Source: JBDTSW01 sp039930945 (GTDB taxonomy: Bacteria > Actinomycetota > Thermoleophilia > Solirubrobacterales > 70-9). From it: DNA of 59,287 bases. Position 1 is the first letter of the stretch. Each line of letters opens with the position of its first letter. The notes beneath the pieces were generated by a model, which ran no database searches, was not told where the DNA came from, and was given only the letters and a program-made list of their open reading frames with translations. The translations under genes and the position numbers were made by a program. Below are positions 24,220-33,647 of the stretch, piece after piece. The stretch spans positions 1 to 59,287 of the forward strand of contig JBDTSW010000001.1 of assembly GCA_039930945.1 (NCBI GenBank). Reading direction: 5' to 3'.

Positions 24220-25490
24220 CCGCCCGGCGCGGCGCCCGCGGGCGCCGCGTTCAGCAAGGCCGCCGCCTCCAGCTCGACGCCCGGCGCCAGCGCCTCGAGG
24301 TCGCCGACCACGCCGGGGTCGGCGCAGAACCCGAAGCACAGCCGCCCTGCGATCGAGACCACCGCCACCCGCAGCGCGTGGCGCTCGCCGATCTCGGCCA
24401 GGCTGTGCACCGACTCCACAGGGGCGCCGCCGATGCTGACCGGCCCCCGCGGGCCGGGGACGTTGGAGACGCTGAGGGCGAAGCGGCGCGGACTCTGCTC
24501 GAGCCGGTCGCAGAAGCGTTGCAGCCGAGGCGAGGCGCGGCCGAGATCGCGCAGCATCTCGTCCATCTCCTCGGCGTCGTGCGCGGCCTTGCGCGCCGCC
24601 GTCGCGGCATGAACCGCGCCCAGGCAGGCCACCGGGTCGGCCTCGCCCAGCGGCAGCGCCAGGGCGAAGAACGAGTCTCGATTGCCGGCGTCGTCCCCCT
24701 CGTGATGGAGGCTGACCGGGACCTTCACGCGGATGGCGCCCAGCGACCCGTGGTGGGCTTCGAGCCAGCGGCGCAGGGCGCCGGCGACGATGCTGAGGAC
24801 GGCGTCGTTGACGGTGGCGCCGAGCGCCTTCGCCGCCGCGTGCAGCTCGTCGAGGGGAACCGAGGCGAACTCCACCCGCCGCTGCCGCCCGATCGCTGCG
24901 TCGAACGGCGAGCGGTGCCGCGAGCCGGCGAACTCCCGCTCGAGAAAGCCGACGAGGTGGCCGCGGCGGCGCTCGTCGTCGGCCCCGGCGTGGACACGGG
25001 CGGCGCCGGTGGGCGCCGGGGGCTCGGCGGCCTCGGCGTCCCAGAGCACGAGGCCGGCGTAGCGCATCGCCGTGGTGCCGTCGGCGACCGCGTGATGCAG
25101 CCGCCAGACCACGGCCAGCCGGCCCCCCTCCAGCGGCAGGGCGTCGATCTGCCAAAGGGGACGCCGCCGATCCAGCCGCTGGGCGAACAGCCGCGAGACC
25201 TCGCGGCGAAGGCCGGCGTCATCCAGCGGCGCCTCGGCTTGCGCCGCGACGACGTGCGCGGTCACCTCGAACGCCTCGTCGGGCACCCAGACGGGCGCGG
25301 CGGCGCTTGAAGACAGCCGCCGGGTCAGCGCCGGCGCGGCCTCGATTCGCGACGCGATCGTGGCTCGCAGCGCCGCCAGGTCGGGGGCGCCCGCGCCGAC
25401 GACGATCACCTTGCAGGTGTGCCCGGCGACGGTGTCGCTCTCGAGCTCGAGGATCGCCCTGTCCTCGGGCGTCAGGGGGATCGTCTCCAC
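24216..25490 (-). CDS. Wax ester synthase/diacylglycerol acyltransferase (WS/DGAT)
   Basis: 424 residues. The catalytic HHxxxDG motif is HHAVADG (His132-Gly138), and the second family signature is SVSNVPGPRGP. PLWQIDALPLEGGRLA and GATVNDAVLSIVAGAL are further family segments. It transfers acyl-CoA to diacylglycerol or fatty alcohol at the membrane, making storage triacylglycerol or wax, a common actinobacterial trait. Start is GTG 25490, about 3 nt past the transcript start predicted from TAGCGT (25505-25500). The neighbouring lipid genes are consistent with lipid storage and modification. Confidence 0.92.
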   Translation of the reverse strand: METIPLTPEDRAILELESDTVAGHTCKVIVVGAGAPDLAALRATIASRIEAAPALTRRLSSSAAAPVWVPDEAFEVTAHVVAAQAEAPLDDAGLRREVSRLFAQRLDRRRPLWQIDALPLEGGRLAVVWRLHHAVADGTTAMRYAGLVLWDAEAAEPPAPTGAARVHAGADDERRRGHLVGFLEREFAGSRHRSPFDAAIGRQRRVEFASVPLDELHAAAKALGATVNDAVLSIVAGALRRWLEAHHGSLGAIRVKVPVSLHHEGDDAGNRDSFFALALPLGEADPVACLGAVHAATAARKAAHDAEEMDEMLRDLGRASPRLQRFCDRLEQSPRRFALSVSNVPGPRGPVSIGGAPVESVHSLAEIGERHALRVAVVSIAGRLCFGFCADPGVVGDLEALAPGVELEAAALLNAAPAGAAPGG

Positions 25491-25497
25491 GATCCGG

Positions 25498-25516
25498 TGA
25501 CGCTATCCGGGCGTCA
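25498..25516. terminator. Small hairpin between ilvA stop and acyltransferase start
   Basis: TGACGC - TATCCGG - GCGTCA, a 6-bp stem in the 53-bp gap after ilvA. It may terminate the ridA-ilvA transcript; no T tract follows, and it overlaps the acyltransferase promoter box. Confidence 0.35.
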
Positions 25517-25543
25517 TTCGCGCGCGTGACGTCGTCGGATCAC

Positions 25544-26782
25544 TCATCCGGGCTGGACGTCGTCGGAGGGGGCGAGGACGGCGGCCTCGTAGCCCGCGTC
25601 GGCCAGCTCGGCCAGCAGCGCCTCGCGGTGGCCGGCACCGCGGACCTCGAGCAGCATCTCGATCCTCGTCTCGTGGAAGCCTCGGGTGCCGATGTCGCGG
25701 ATGTGCTGGACGTCGATCACGTTGCCGCCCGCGGCGGCGATCGTTGACAGCAGCGCCGCCAGCCCACCCGGGCGGTCAGGCACGCGGGTGGCGATCTGGA
25801 CGCTGCGGTCGGCAACCGCCTCGTGCAGGCGGGCGATCGCCGACAGGCGGCTGAGGTCCACGTTGCCGCCCGAGAGCACGGCCACGGTCTCCCCCGTCTC
25901 GGCCGGTGCGATTGCACCGCTGCGAAGCGCTGCCACCGAGACCGCGCCCGCGCCCTCGACCACCAGCTTCGAGCGCTGCAGCAGCTCGACCATGGCCTCG
26001 GCGATCGCGTCCTCGGAGACGGTGCAGACCTCGTCGACATGGCGCTCGCGCAGCGGCGCCGTCAGCGCCCCGGGGCGCTTGATCGCGATCCCGTCCGCGA
26101 GCGCGAACCTGATCTCCTCGATCGAGGCCTCCTCGCCCGCAACCGGGGCGCAGACCTCGGCCTGGACGCCGGCGATCTGGATCTCGGGGCGCAGCTGCTT
26201 GAGCGCGGCAGCCACGCCTCCGGCCAGCCCGCCGCCGCCGATCGGCAGGACCACCTTCGCAAGCTCGGGGACCTGCTCTGAAAGCTCCAGCCCCAGTGTC
26301 GCCTGGCCGAGGATCACGAGGGGATCGTCGAAGGGATGAACGATGGTCGCGCCGTGGTCGGCCGCGTAGGCGCGAGCCTGCTCCATGCACTGCTCGATCC
26401 CCTCGCCGCCGAACTCCAGGCTGGCGCCGTTGGCCTCGATCGCCTGCGCCTTGGAGATCGAGGCGGTCGTCGGGATGAAGACCCGGCACCGAACACCCTG
26501 CGCCGCCGCCGCGTAGGCGAGGGCGTGGCCGTGGTTGCCGGCACTGGCGGCGACGACGCCGGCCTCCGGCCGCTCCAGCCCTTCGGCCAGCTTCACCGAG
26601 ACGCCCCGCAGCTTGAACGAGCCCGTTCGCTGCAGGCTCTCGGCCTTGAGGCTGACCGAGCCGCCCACGGCCTCGCCCAGCCAGGCGGCCTCGAACACCG
26701 GCGTTCGCCAGGCGAGCGCAGAGACCTCGCCCGCGGCCTTGAGGATCGCGTCCGGGCGCAGCTCGAGCGGGGCGGTGGACAT
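25544..26782 (-). CDS. ilvA: Threonine ammonia-lyase (threonine dehydratase)
   Basis: 412 residues. PLP enzyme converting L-threonine (or serine) to 2-oxobutanoate and ammonia. The PLP lysine is Lys57 in QRTGSFKLRG; AASAGNHGHALA and the phosphate-binding PIGGGGLAGG follow; the C-terminal 80 residues form one ACT domain (ATRVPDRPGGLAALLS), as in catabolic/regulated TdcB-like enzymes rather than the two-ACT biosynthetic form. ATG 26782 is 2 bp after the ridA stop, so the two genes are one transcript; longer in-frame reading into ridA is rejected. Confidence 0.93.
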   Translation of the reverse strand: MSTAPLELRPDAILKAAGEVSALAWRTPVFEAAWLGEAVGGSVSLKAESLQRTGSFKLRGVSVKLAEGLERPEAGVVAASAGNHGHALAYAAAAQGVRCRVFIPTTASISKAQAIEANGASLEFGGEGIEQCMEQARAYAADHGATIVHPFDDPLVILGQATLGLELSEQVPELAKVVLPIGGGGLAGGVAAALKQLRPEIQIAGVQAEVCAPVAGEEASIEEIRFALADGIAIKRPGALTAPLRERHVDEVCTVSEDAIAEAMVELLQRSKLVVEGAGAVSVAALRSGAIAPAETGETVAVLSGGNVDLSRLSAIARLHEAVADRSVQIATRVPDRPGGLAALLSTIAAAGGNVIDVQHIRDIGTRGFHETRIEMLLEVRGAGHREALLAELADAGYEAAVLAPSDDVQPG

Positions 26783-26784
26783 CG

Positions 26785-27168
26785 CTAGGAGGTGGCGATG
26801 ATCGCGTCCACCTCGACCAGCACGCCCTTGGGCAGCGCGGAGACGCCAACGGCCGCCCGCGCTGGAGGCTCGGCGTCGAACCAGCCGGCGTAGGCCTCGT
26901 TGATCGCGGCGAAGTCGTCGAGGCGGGTGGTGTAGATCGTCAGGCGAAGCGCCCGGGCCAGCGTCGTGCCCGCCGTCTCGGCCACCGCGCTCAGGTTCTT
27001 CAGGCACTGGTCGAGCTGCTCGGCGGGCGTCGAGCCGACCGTGTTTCCGTCAAGGTCGAGCGGAATCGCGCCCGAGCAGTAGAGGGTCCCGTCGCGGCGG
27101 ATCGCCTGGCTGTAAGGGCCGATCGCGGCGGGGGCGGCGTCCGTGGAGATGGGAGTTCGTTCGCTCAC
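26785..27168 (-). CDS. ridA: RidA family enamine/imine deaminase
   Basis: 127 residues. Hydrolyses reactive 2-aminoacrylate and 2-iminobutanoate released by PLP dehydratases. Active-site Arg104 (PPARAAVGVSALPKGVLVEV) and Glu119 correspond to the RidA catalytic pair; GPYSQAIRRDGTLYCSG is the family start. It lies directly upstream of ilvA, whose product it detoxifies, which is a neat functional operon. GTG 27168 is one base from the transcript start predicted by TAACGT at 27181-27176. Confidence 0.95.
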   Translation of the reverse strand: MSERTPISTDAAPAAIGPYSQAIRRDGTLYCSGAIPLDLDGNTVGSTPAEQLDQCLKNLSAVAETAGTTLARALRLTIYTTRLDDFAAINEAYAGWFDAEPPARAAVGVSALPKGVLVEVDAIIATS

Positions 27169-27175
27169 GGGTCGA

Positions 27176-27199
27176 ACGTTAGACCTCGCGCCCTACCAT
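27176..27199. promoter_or_regulatory. Divergent leaderless promoters of ridA-ilvA and typA
   Basis: Only 41 bp separate the two start codons. On the minus strand TAACGT (27181-27176) ends 7 nt before 27169, next to GTG 27168. On the plus strand TACCAT (27194-27199) predicts a start at 27206, four bases before ATG 27210. The two -10 boxes are 12 bp apart, so polymerase binding may be mutually exclusive. Confidence 0.5.
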
Positions 27200-27209
27200 C
27201 GTCGGCCCC

Positions 27210-29039
27210 ATGGCCACCCGCTCGGACATCCGCAATATCGCCATCATCGCCCATGTTGACCACGGCAAGACGACGCTGGTCGACGCGATGCTGTGGCAGT
27301 CCGGGGCTTTTCGCAAGGGCCAGGACGTCGCCGAGCGCGTGATGGACTCGATGGACCTCGAGCGCGAGAAGGGGATCACGATCCTCGCCAAGAACACCGC
27401 GGTCCATCACGGCCAGGTCAAGCTGAACATCGTCGACACGCCCGGCCACGCGGACTTCGGCGGCGAGGTCGAACGCGGGTTGACGATGGTGGACGGGGTG
27501 CTGTTGTTGGTCGACGCCTCCGAGGGGCCGCTGCCACAGACCCGCTTCGTCTTGCGCAAGGCGCTCGAGGCCGAGTTGCCGGTGATCGTGGTGATCAACA
27601 AGGTGGACCGTCCCGACGCCCGCATCGCCGAGGTCGTCGACGAGGTCTACCAACTCTTCCTCGACCTCGACGCCACCGACGAGCAGGTCGAGTTTCCGCT
27701 CGTCTATACCAACGCCAGGACGGGCTGGGCGTCGCTGCAGGAAGGGGTCGATGGATCCGACCTCTCTCCCCTGCTGGACCTGATGGTGGGGCGGATCCCG
27801 GCGCCGGAGTACGAGCCCGACCACCCCCTGCAGGCGCACGTGACCAACCTCGACGCCTCCCCCTACGTCGGGCGGCTGGCGCTCTGCCGGGTTCGCAACG
27901 GGACGATTCGAGCCGGGGCCCCGATCGCCTGGTGTCGCACCGACGGGACGGTCGAGCGCGCGACCGTTTCCGAGCTGTACGTGACCGAGGCCCTCGACAG
28001 GGTCGAGGCCACCGAGGCCGGGCCGGGCGAGATCATCGCCGTCGCCGGCATGCCGGAGGTGACGATCGGGGAAACCCTCGCCGACCCCGAGGACCCGCGT
28101 CCGCTGCCGGTGATCACCGTCGACGAGCCCTCACTCTCGGTCGTCGTCGGCATCAACACCTCGCCCCTCGCCGGCCGCGAAGGCTCCAAGCTGACCGCCC
28201 GGCAGGTCCGCGACCGCCTCGACCAGGAGCTTGTCGGCAACGTCTCGATCAGGGTCCAGGACACCGAGCGTCCCGACGCCTGGGAGGTGCACGGACGCGG
28301 CGAGCTGCAGCTGGTGGTGCTGCTGGAGATGATGCGCCGCGAGGGGTTCGAGCTGACCGCGGGCCAGCCGACGGTCCTCACCCGGAAGATCGATGGCACC
28401 CTGCACGAGCCGGTCGAGCGGCTGGCGATCGACGCCCCGGAGGACTACGTCGGAGTGATCACCCAGCTGCTGGCGTTGCGCAAGGGCCGGATGGAGCAGA
28501 TGGTCAACCACTCCACCGGCTGGGTGCGCCTCGAGTACCTGGTGCCGGCCCGCGGGTTGATCGGGTTTCGAACCGAGTTCCTCACCGAGACGCGCGGCAC
28601 CGGCATCCTCCATCACGTCTTCGAGGGGTGGGAGCCCTGGGCGGGCGAGCTGCGAACCCGACCGACCGGCGCCCTGGTCTCCGACCGAGGCGGCGAGAGC
28701 GCCAGCTTCGCCCTGTTCGGCCTGCAGGAGCGCGGGACGATGTTCATCGAGCCGGGAGAGCAAGTCTACGAGGGGATGATCGTCGGCGAGAACTCGCGCT
28801 CGGAGGACCTCGACGTGAACCCGGTGAAGCAGAAGCACCAGACCAACGTCCGCGCCGCCAGCGCCGACCTCCTCGTTCGCCTCGTGCCCGCGCGCAACCT
28901 CTCGCTCGACCAGGCGCTCGAGTTCCTGCGCGCGGACGAGGCGGTCGAGATCACGCCCTCCTGCGTTCGCCTGCGCAAGGTCGATCTCGGCAAGACCGAG
29001 CGCCGCAAGGCCGCCCGCCGGGACCGCGCGCCGACCTAG
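27210..29039 (+). CDS. typA: Translational GTPase TypA/BipA
   Basis: 609 residues, the full family length. G1 HVDHGKTTLVDAML, G2 region EREKGITI, G3 DTPGHADFGGEV and G4 NKVDRPDAR define the GTPase; an EF-Tu domain II, EF-G-like domains III and V and the BipA-specific C-terminal domain follow (LRTRPTGALVSDRGGESA, IVGENSR). It binds the 70S/50S ribosome and assists ribosome assembly and stress adaptation. The message appears almost leaderless. The VOC-greA pair starts 20 bp downstream. Confidence 0.97.
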   Translation: MATRSDIRNIAIIAHVDHGKTTLVDAMLWQSGAFRKGQDVAERVMDSMDLEREKGITILAKNTAVHHGQVKLNIVDTPGHADFGGEVERGLTMVDGVLLLVDASEGPLPQTRFVLRKALEAELPVIVVINKVDRPDARIAEVVDEVYQLFLDLDATDEQVEFPLVYTNARTGWASLQEGVDGSDLSPLLDLMVGRIPAPEYEPDHPLQAHVTNLDASPYVGRLALCRVRNGTIRAGAPIAWCRTDGTVERATVSELYVTEALDRVEATEAGPGEIIAVAGMPEVTIGETLADPEDPRPLPVITVDEPSLSVVVGINTSPLAGREGSKLTARQVRDRLDQELVGNVSIRVQDTERPDAWEVHGRGELQLVVLLEMMRREGFELTAGQPTVLTRKIDGTLHEPVERLAIDAPEDYVGVITQLLALRKGRMEQMVNHSTGWVRLEYLVPARGLIGFRTEFLTETRGTGILHHVFEGWEPWAGELRTRPTGALVSDRGGESASFALFGLQERGTMFIEPGEQVYEGMIVGENSRSEDLDVNPVKQKHQTNVRAASADLLVRLVPARNLSLDQALEFLRADEAVEITPSCVRLRKVDLGKTERRKAARRDRAPT

Positions 29040-29059
29040 TGCCGACATACTGGTAGCCG

Positions 29060-29389
29060 ATGTCCTCTGCCCTGATCGAGTTCCCGGCCGACGACGCCGA
29101 GCGCGCGCGGCGATTCTGGCGCGGCGTGCTCGAGCTCGAGCTCGAGCCGCGTCCCGCGACCGAGGGAGCCGGATGGGAGGCCTCCGCCGAGGGGCTTCGC
29201 CTTGGGGTGCACGAGCGCGGGGCCGGGCCCGGCGACACCGCCTCCCTGCCTTACTTCGACGTCGTCGACATGTCGACGACGCTCGAGCGGGTCCGCGAGC
29301 TTGGAGGCTCGGTCATCCACCCCGGGGACCGGTGGTCCATCTGCCGCGACTCCGAGGGCAGCCCGTTCGCCCTGGCGGCGGCGCGATGA
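29060..29389 (+). CDS. VOC-superfamily (glyoxalase-like) protein
   Basis: 109 residues, one vicinal-oxygen-chelate module pair. The fold is visible from ALIEFPADDAERARRFWRGV and the closing strand WSICRDSEGSPFALAAA; the metal Glu at the end of the final strand is absent, so it may bind a ligand (for example an antibiotic or metabolite) rather than catalyse. Its TGA overlaps the greA ATG (ATGA), an unusual coupling to a transcription factor gene. CATACT lies 8 nt before ATG 29060, so the message may be nearly leaderless. Confidence 0.8.
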   Translation: MSSALIEFPADDAERARRFWRGVLELELEPRPATEGAGWEASAEGLRLGVHERGAGPGDTASLPYFDVVDMSTTLERVRELGGSVIHPGDRWSICRDSEGSPFALAAAR

Positions 29390-29865
29390 ACGCCGCCAAC
29401 CTGGACGGCGAGGCGATCACCGCCGAGGGCCTCGAGGCCCTGCGCGCCGAGATCGCCGACCTCGAGGGCAGGGGGCGAACCGAGATGGCGGCGCGGATCA
29501 AGGCCGCCCGCGAGCTCGGCGACCTGAAGGAGAACGCCGAGTACCACATCGCCAAGGAGGACCAGGCCCACCTCGAGACGCGGATCAAGCGCCTGCGCAA
29601 CAAGCTGCGCACCGCCGCCGTGGTCGAGACCGATGCCGCCGCGGGGTCGTTCGCCTTTGGCCGCACCGCCGAGGTGCTCGACGAGGCGACCGATAAGGTC
29701 CACACCTGGACGCTGGTCGGCTCGACCGAGGCCGACCTCGCTGCGGGACGCATGTCCGCCGAATCCCCCGTCGGCCGGGCGCTGCGCGACACCGCCGTCG
29801 GCGAGAGCGTGAAGATCCACACGCCCCGGGGCTTCAAGACCTACACCGTGCGCAAGCTGGTTTGA
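29386..29865 (+). CDS. greA: Transcription elongation factor GreA
   Basis: 159 residues. The N-terminal coiled coil contains the acidic tip needed to stimulate RNA cleavage in backtracked polymerase: RELGDLKENAEYHIAKEDQA (about 43-62). The C-terminal FKBP-like domain includes WTLVGSTEADLAAGRMSAES and ESVKIHTPRGFKTYTVRKL. Length is normal. The ATG overlaps the VOC-gene stop, so it is translationally coupled; the DksA-like gene follows after 16 bp, putting two secondary-channel-type proteins in one cluster. Confidence 0.95.
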   Translation: MNAANLDGEAITAEGLEALRAEIADLEGRGRTEMAARIKAARELGDLKENAEYHIAKEDQAHLETRIKRLRNKLRTAAVVETDAAAGSFAFGRTAEVLDEATDKVHTWTLVGSTEADLAAGRMSAESPVGRALRDTAVGESVKIHTPRGFKTYTVRKLV

Positions 29866-29881
29866 GAGAGGAACACCGACA

Positions 29882-30247
29882 ATGAACGACAGCCATCCAG
29901 GCCCTATCGCCGACGCCCGCGCCCGCGAGCTGCTGGCCCGCGAGCGGGCGCGGATCGAGAGCTCGTTGAAGCGGTTCGAGCGCGCGCATGAGCAGGAGCA
30001 CGAGGGGCTCGACCAGCACCCGGCCGACGACTCCGAGCGCCTGCATGAGGAGGAGCTGGACCTGGGCCTGGAGGACAAGCTCCGAGAGCAGCTGGAGGCG
30101 ATCGAGCGCGCCGAGGCCCGCCTCTCCGAGGGCACCTACGGCCTCTCGGTCGAAAGCGGCAAGCCGATCGCGGCCGGCCGCCTCGAGGCCGTCCCCTGGG
30201 CCGAGCGCACCGAGGCCGAGCAGGAGCGCTACGAGGGCGGTCGCTGA
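29882..30247 (+). CDS. DksA/TraR-like protein lacking the zinc cysteines
   Basis: 121 residues. Long acidic coiled coil (about 10-80), then GTYGLSVESGKPIAAGRLEA, which aligns with the DksA/TraR zinc-finger segment GTYGxCxxCGxPI. Ser89 and Ser92 replace the first two cysteines and the second CxxC is missing altogether. It may still bind the RNA polymerase secondary channel, as cysteine-less DksA2 proteins do. AGAGAGGAAC gives a good ribosome site. It overlaps the convergent DUF3995-like gene by 19 bp. Confidence 0.82.
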   Translation: MNDSHPGPIADARARELLARERARIESSLKRFERAHEQEHEGLDQHPADDSERLHEEELDLGLEDKLREQLEAIERAEARLSEGTYGLSVESGKPIAAGRLEAVPWAERTEAEQERYEGGR

Positions 30248-30696
30248 GCGGCCGACCGGACCGCGGGCGACGCCAGCGCGGCCAGCGTCAGGCATACGGG
30301 CGAGTAGACCAGCCGATCCCGGCGCCTGAAGCGCTCGGAGGTCGAGCCCGGGGCGAGCACGTCGGTGCGCCCCGCCATCCCCAGCGCCCCGCGCGTGACA
30401 AGCACCGCCACCACGCCGCCGGCCCCGGCGCGGCTCAGGCCCGGCACACGCCGCGGGTAGCCCGCCACGAGCGCCGCGGCCGTGGTCAGCAGCCCGGCGA
30501 CCGCGAGGCAAGCGGCGGCCGACGGCGCCGGGCCGGCGGACTTGCCGGCGACTGCGTCGGCCAGTTCGTCAGCATCCGGCAGCGGCCAGCTCGAGCCGGT
30601 CGCCCAGATCACGTGCAACCCGGCGATCGCCAGCAGGCCCGCCGAGGCCGCCCGGGTCGAGAGGGCCGTGGTTACTTCACTCCCACGAGTTCTCAT
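30229..30696 (-). CDS. Small integral membrane protein (DUF3995-like), last gene of the long operon
   Basis: 155 residues with four hydrophobic segments: ASAGLLAIAGLHVIWATGSS, ACLAVAGLLTTAAALVAGY, GAGGVVAVLVTRGALGMAG and LVYSPVCLTLAALASP. The pattern His-x-x-Trp in the first segment and Y-S-P near the end resembles DUF3995 proteins. ATG 30696 overlaps the stop of the S58 peptidase gene (ATGA), so it belongs to the same transcript. Function unknown; it may be a passenger or an accessory of the importer. Confidence 0.72.
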   Translation of the reverse strand: MRTRGSEVTTALSTRAASAGLLAIAGLHVIWATGSSWPLPDADELADAVAGKSAGPAPSAAACLAVAGLLTTAAALVAGYPRRVPGLSRAGAGGVVAVLVTRGALGMAGRTDVLAPGSTSERFRRRDRLVYSPVCLTLAALASPAVRSAAQRPPS

Positions 30697-31667
30697 CCGC
30701 GCATACGAGCCGCGTGGGCCTGGGCGGCGCTGCGAATCGCCTCGATCGGGAACGCCTCCTGCATGGAGCCGTCGAGGCGCTCGGCGGGCCGGGCCGCGAC
30801 CAGGCAGTTGTAGACGGCCTCGTGAGCCGCCTCGAAGGCGGCCGCGAAGTGGGAGTCGAGATCCGAGTTCGCAACGGCGGGCACCTTCGCGGTCGAGAAG
30901 GCGATCCCGATCTCGCCCGAGCCCTCCTGCCCGTAGGAGCCGCTGCGGGCGAGCCCGAGCAGCGGTCGCAGCGCCAGCCGCCGCAGCTGGTGCGGCGCCA
31001 ACGGGGCGTCGGTCGCGCACACCGTTATGCAGGAGCCGTGCGGGGGCGGCCTGCCCGGCGCGGGATCGAGCGGGGGACCCGGCACGTCCAGGTAGCGACG
31101 GTCGCCGAAGTTGCACAGCAGCAGCACCCCGACGTGGTGGTCGCCGACCGAGCGCGATGCGGTGCCGATGCCACCCGGGTAGCCGTAGCAGCTCATCCCG
31201 GTGCCGGCCCCGACGTTGCCCTCGGCAACCTTCCCTCCGAGGTCCTCGCGGGCGGCTTCGACGTCGGCGACGGTGACGGTTCGCGAGTCGGCCATGTCGC
31301 CGTCATCGCACTCGCCGACGACGGGCAGCACGATGTTGTCGGGCCCGCGGCCGGAGGCGAGCACCGCCGCCTGGTGGACGAAGCCGACGGCGTGGGACCC
31401 GCAGAGATAGACCGGCGTCTCCATCAACCCCCGCTCATCGATCTCGATCTTGCCGGTCAGCTCGCCCATGCCGTTGACGACCGCGGTCCCTGCCGAGGCC
31501 GGAAGCGAGGGCGGCGCCACCACCGTGACCCCGGTGCGCTGGCCGCTCGCGGCCTGCGCCTGGCCGACGAGCACGCCTGGGACGTCGGTGATCGCGTTTT
31601 GTCGCCCGGGCTCGAGCTGCCCGACTGCGCCGGCGATCTGGCGCCAGCGCTCCGGCGGACTACCCAT
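30693..31667 (-). CDS. P1/S58 peptidase (DmpA/BapA aminopeptidase family)
   Basis: 324 residues. N-terminal-nucleophile hydrolase that self-cleaves before its catalytic Ser. The cleavage site is Gly211-Ser212 in PPHGSCITVCATDAPL, and GNVGAGTGMSCYGYPGGIG (residues 151-168) carries the conserved Asn; SGEIGIAFSTA is a further family motif. Known members are D-esterase/L-aminopeptidases (DmpA) and beta-peptidyl aminopeptidases (BapA), which remove N-terminal beta-amino acids. It overlaps dppF by 8 bp and lies in an operon with beta-lysine catabolism, which makes a beta-aminopeptidase role attractive (inference). Confidence 0.9.
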   Translation of the reverse strand: MGSPPERWRQIAGAVGQLEPGRQNAITDVPGVLVGQAQAASGQRTGVTVVAPPSLPASAGTAVVNGMGELTGKIEIDERGLMETPVYLCGSHAVGFVHQAAVLASGRGPDNIVLPVVGECDDGDMADSRTVTVADVEAAREDLGGKVAEGNVGAGTGMSCYGYPGGIGTASRSVGDHHVGVLLLCNFGDRRYLDVPGPPLDPAPGRPPPHGSCITVCATDAPLAPHQLRRLALRPLLGLARSGSYGQEGSGEIGIAFSTAKVPAVANSDLDSHFAAAFEAAHEAVYNCLVAARPAERLDGSMQEAFPIEAIRSAAQAHAARMRG

Positions 31668-32636
31668 CGGCGGGCATCTCGGCCTTGCCCAGCGCCGGAT
31701 CGTGCAGCAGGCAGGCCGCGAGCTGGTCGCGCGGGCCCGCGGGCAGCAGCTGGGGGTCGACCCGGTCGCAGGGATCGAAGCGCCGCGGACAGCGCGGGTG
31801 AAACCGGCACCCGGCCGGAACGTCGGTGGCGTCGGGAAGCTCGCCGCCGAGCGGCTCCCGCTTCCCTCTTCCGGCGGCCGACGGCACCGGCACCGCCTCC
31901 ACCAGGGCCTGGGTGTAGGGGTGGCGCGCCTGCTCGATCACGTCCACCGCCGACCCCTGCTCGACGATCCGCCCCAGGTACATGACCGCGATCCGGTCGC
32001 ACAGCGACCAGGCGAGGCTGAGGTCGTGAGTGATGAAGATCAGCGCCAGGTCGCGGCGTCGCTGCAGCTCTACCAGCACCGCGAGGATCTGCGTCCGCAC
32101 CGAGGCATCGAGCATCGAGACCGGCTCGTCACAGATCAGCCCTTCGGGCTCGAGCACGAGCGCGGCGGCGATCGCCACGCGCTGGCGCTGGCCTCCGGAG
32201 AGCTGATGGGGGTAGCGCTCGAGATACTGGTCGGGATCGAGGCCGACGTCCTCGAGCGCCTGCCGCACACGCCCGTCGTGCTGCTCGCGAGCCACGCCCT
32301 GAACCAGCAGCGGCTCGGTGACGATCGCGGCGACGCGCTGGCGAGGGTTGAGCGTCTGGTATGGGTCCTGGAAGATCATCTGCACGCGCCGGCGCAACTC
32401 CGCGAGGGCCTGTCTCCCCTCCGTGACCTCACCGTCGAGCGCCACCTCGCCCGCGACCACCGGCTGCAGCCCCAGCATTGCCCGGGCAAAGGTCGACTTG
32501 CCGCAACCGGACTCGCCGACCACGCCGAGGATCTCACCGCGCCGCCATTCGAGCGAGACGCCGTCGAGCGCACGCGTGGCCCCACCGCGGGCGCTGAACT
32601 CGACCGCGACGTCGCGGGCCTCCATCAGCGGCTCGG

Positions 32637-32640
<4 letters not shown>
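31660..32640 (-). CDS. dppF: Peptide ABC transporter ATP-binding subunit (OppF/DppF type)
   Basis: 326 residues. Walker A GESGCGKSTFARAMLGL, Q-loop MIFQDPYQTLNPRQRV, signature LSGGQRQRVAIAAAL and Walker B GLICDEPVSMLD are present, plus the C-terminal oligopeptide-transporter extension with a cysteine cluster (CRFHPRCPRRFDPC), which in this family can bind an iron-sulfur cluster. Pairs with DppD to power import of peptides or related amides. Overlaps both neighbours. Substrate specificity lies in the binding protein. Confidence 0.93.
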
Positions 32641-33646
<1,006 letters not shown>

Positions 33647-33647
<1 letters not shown>

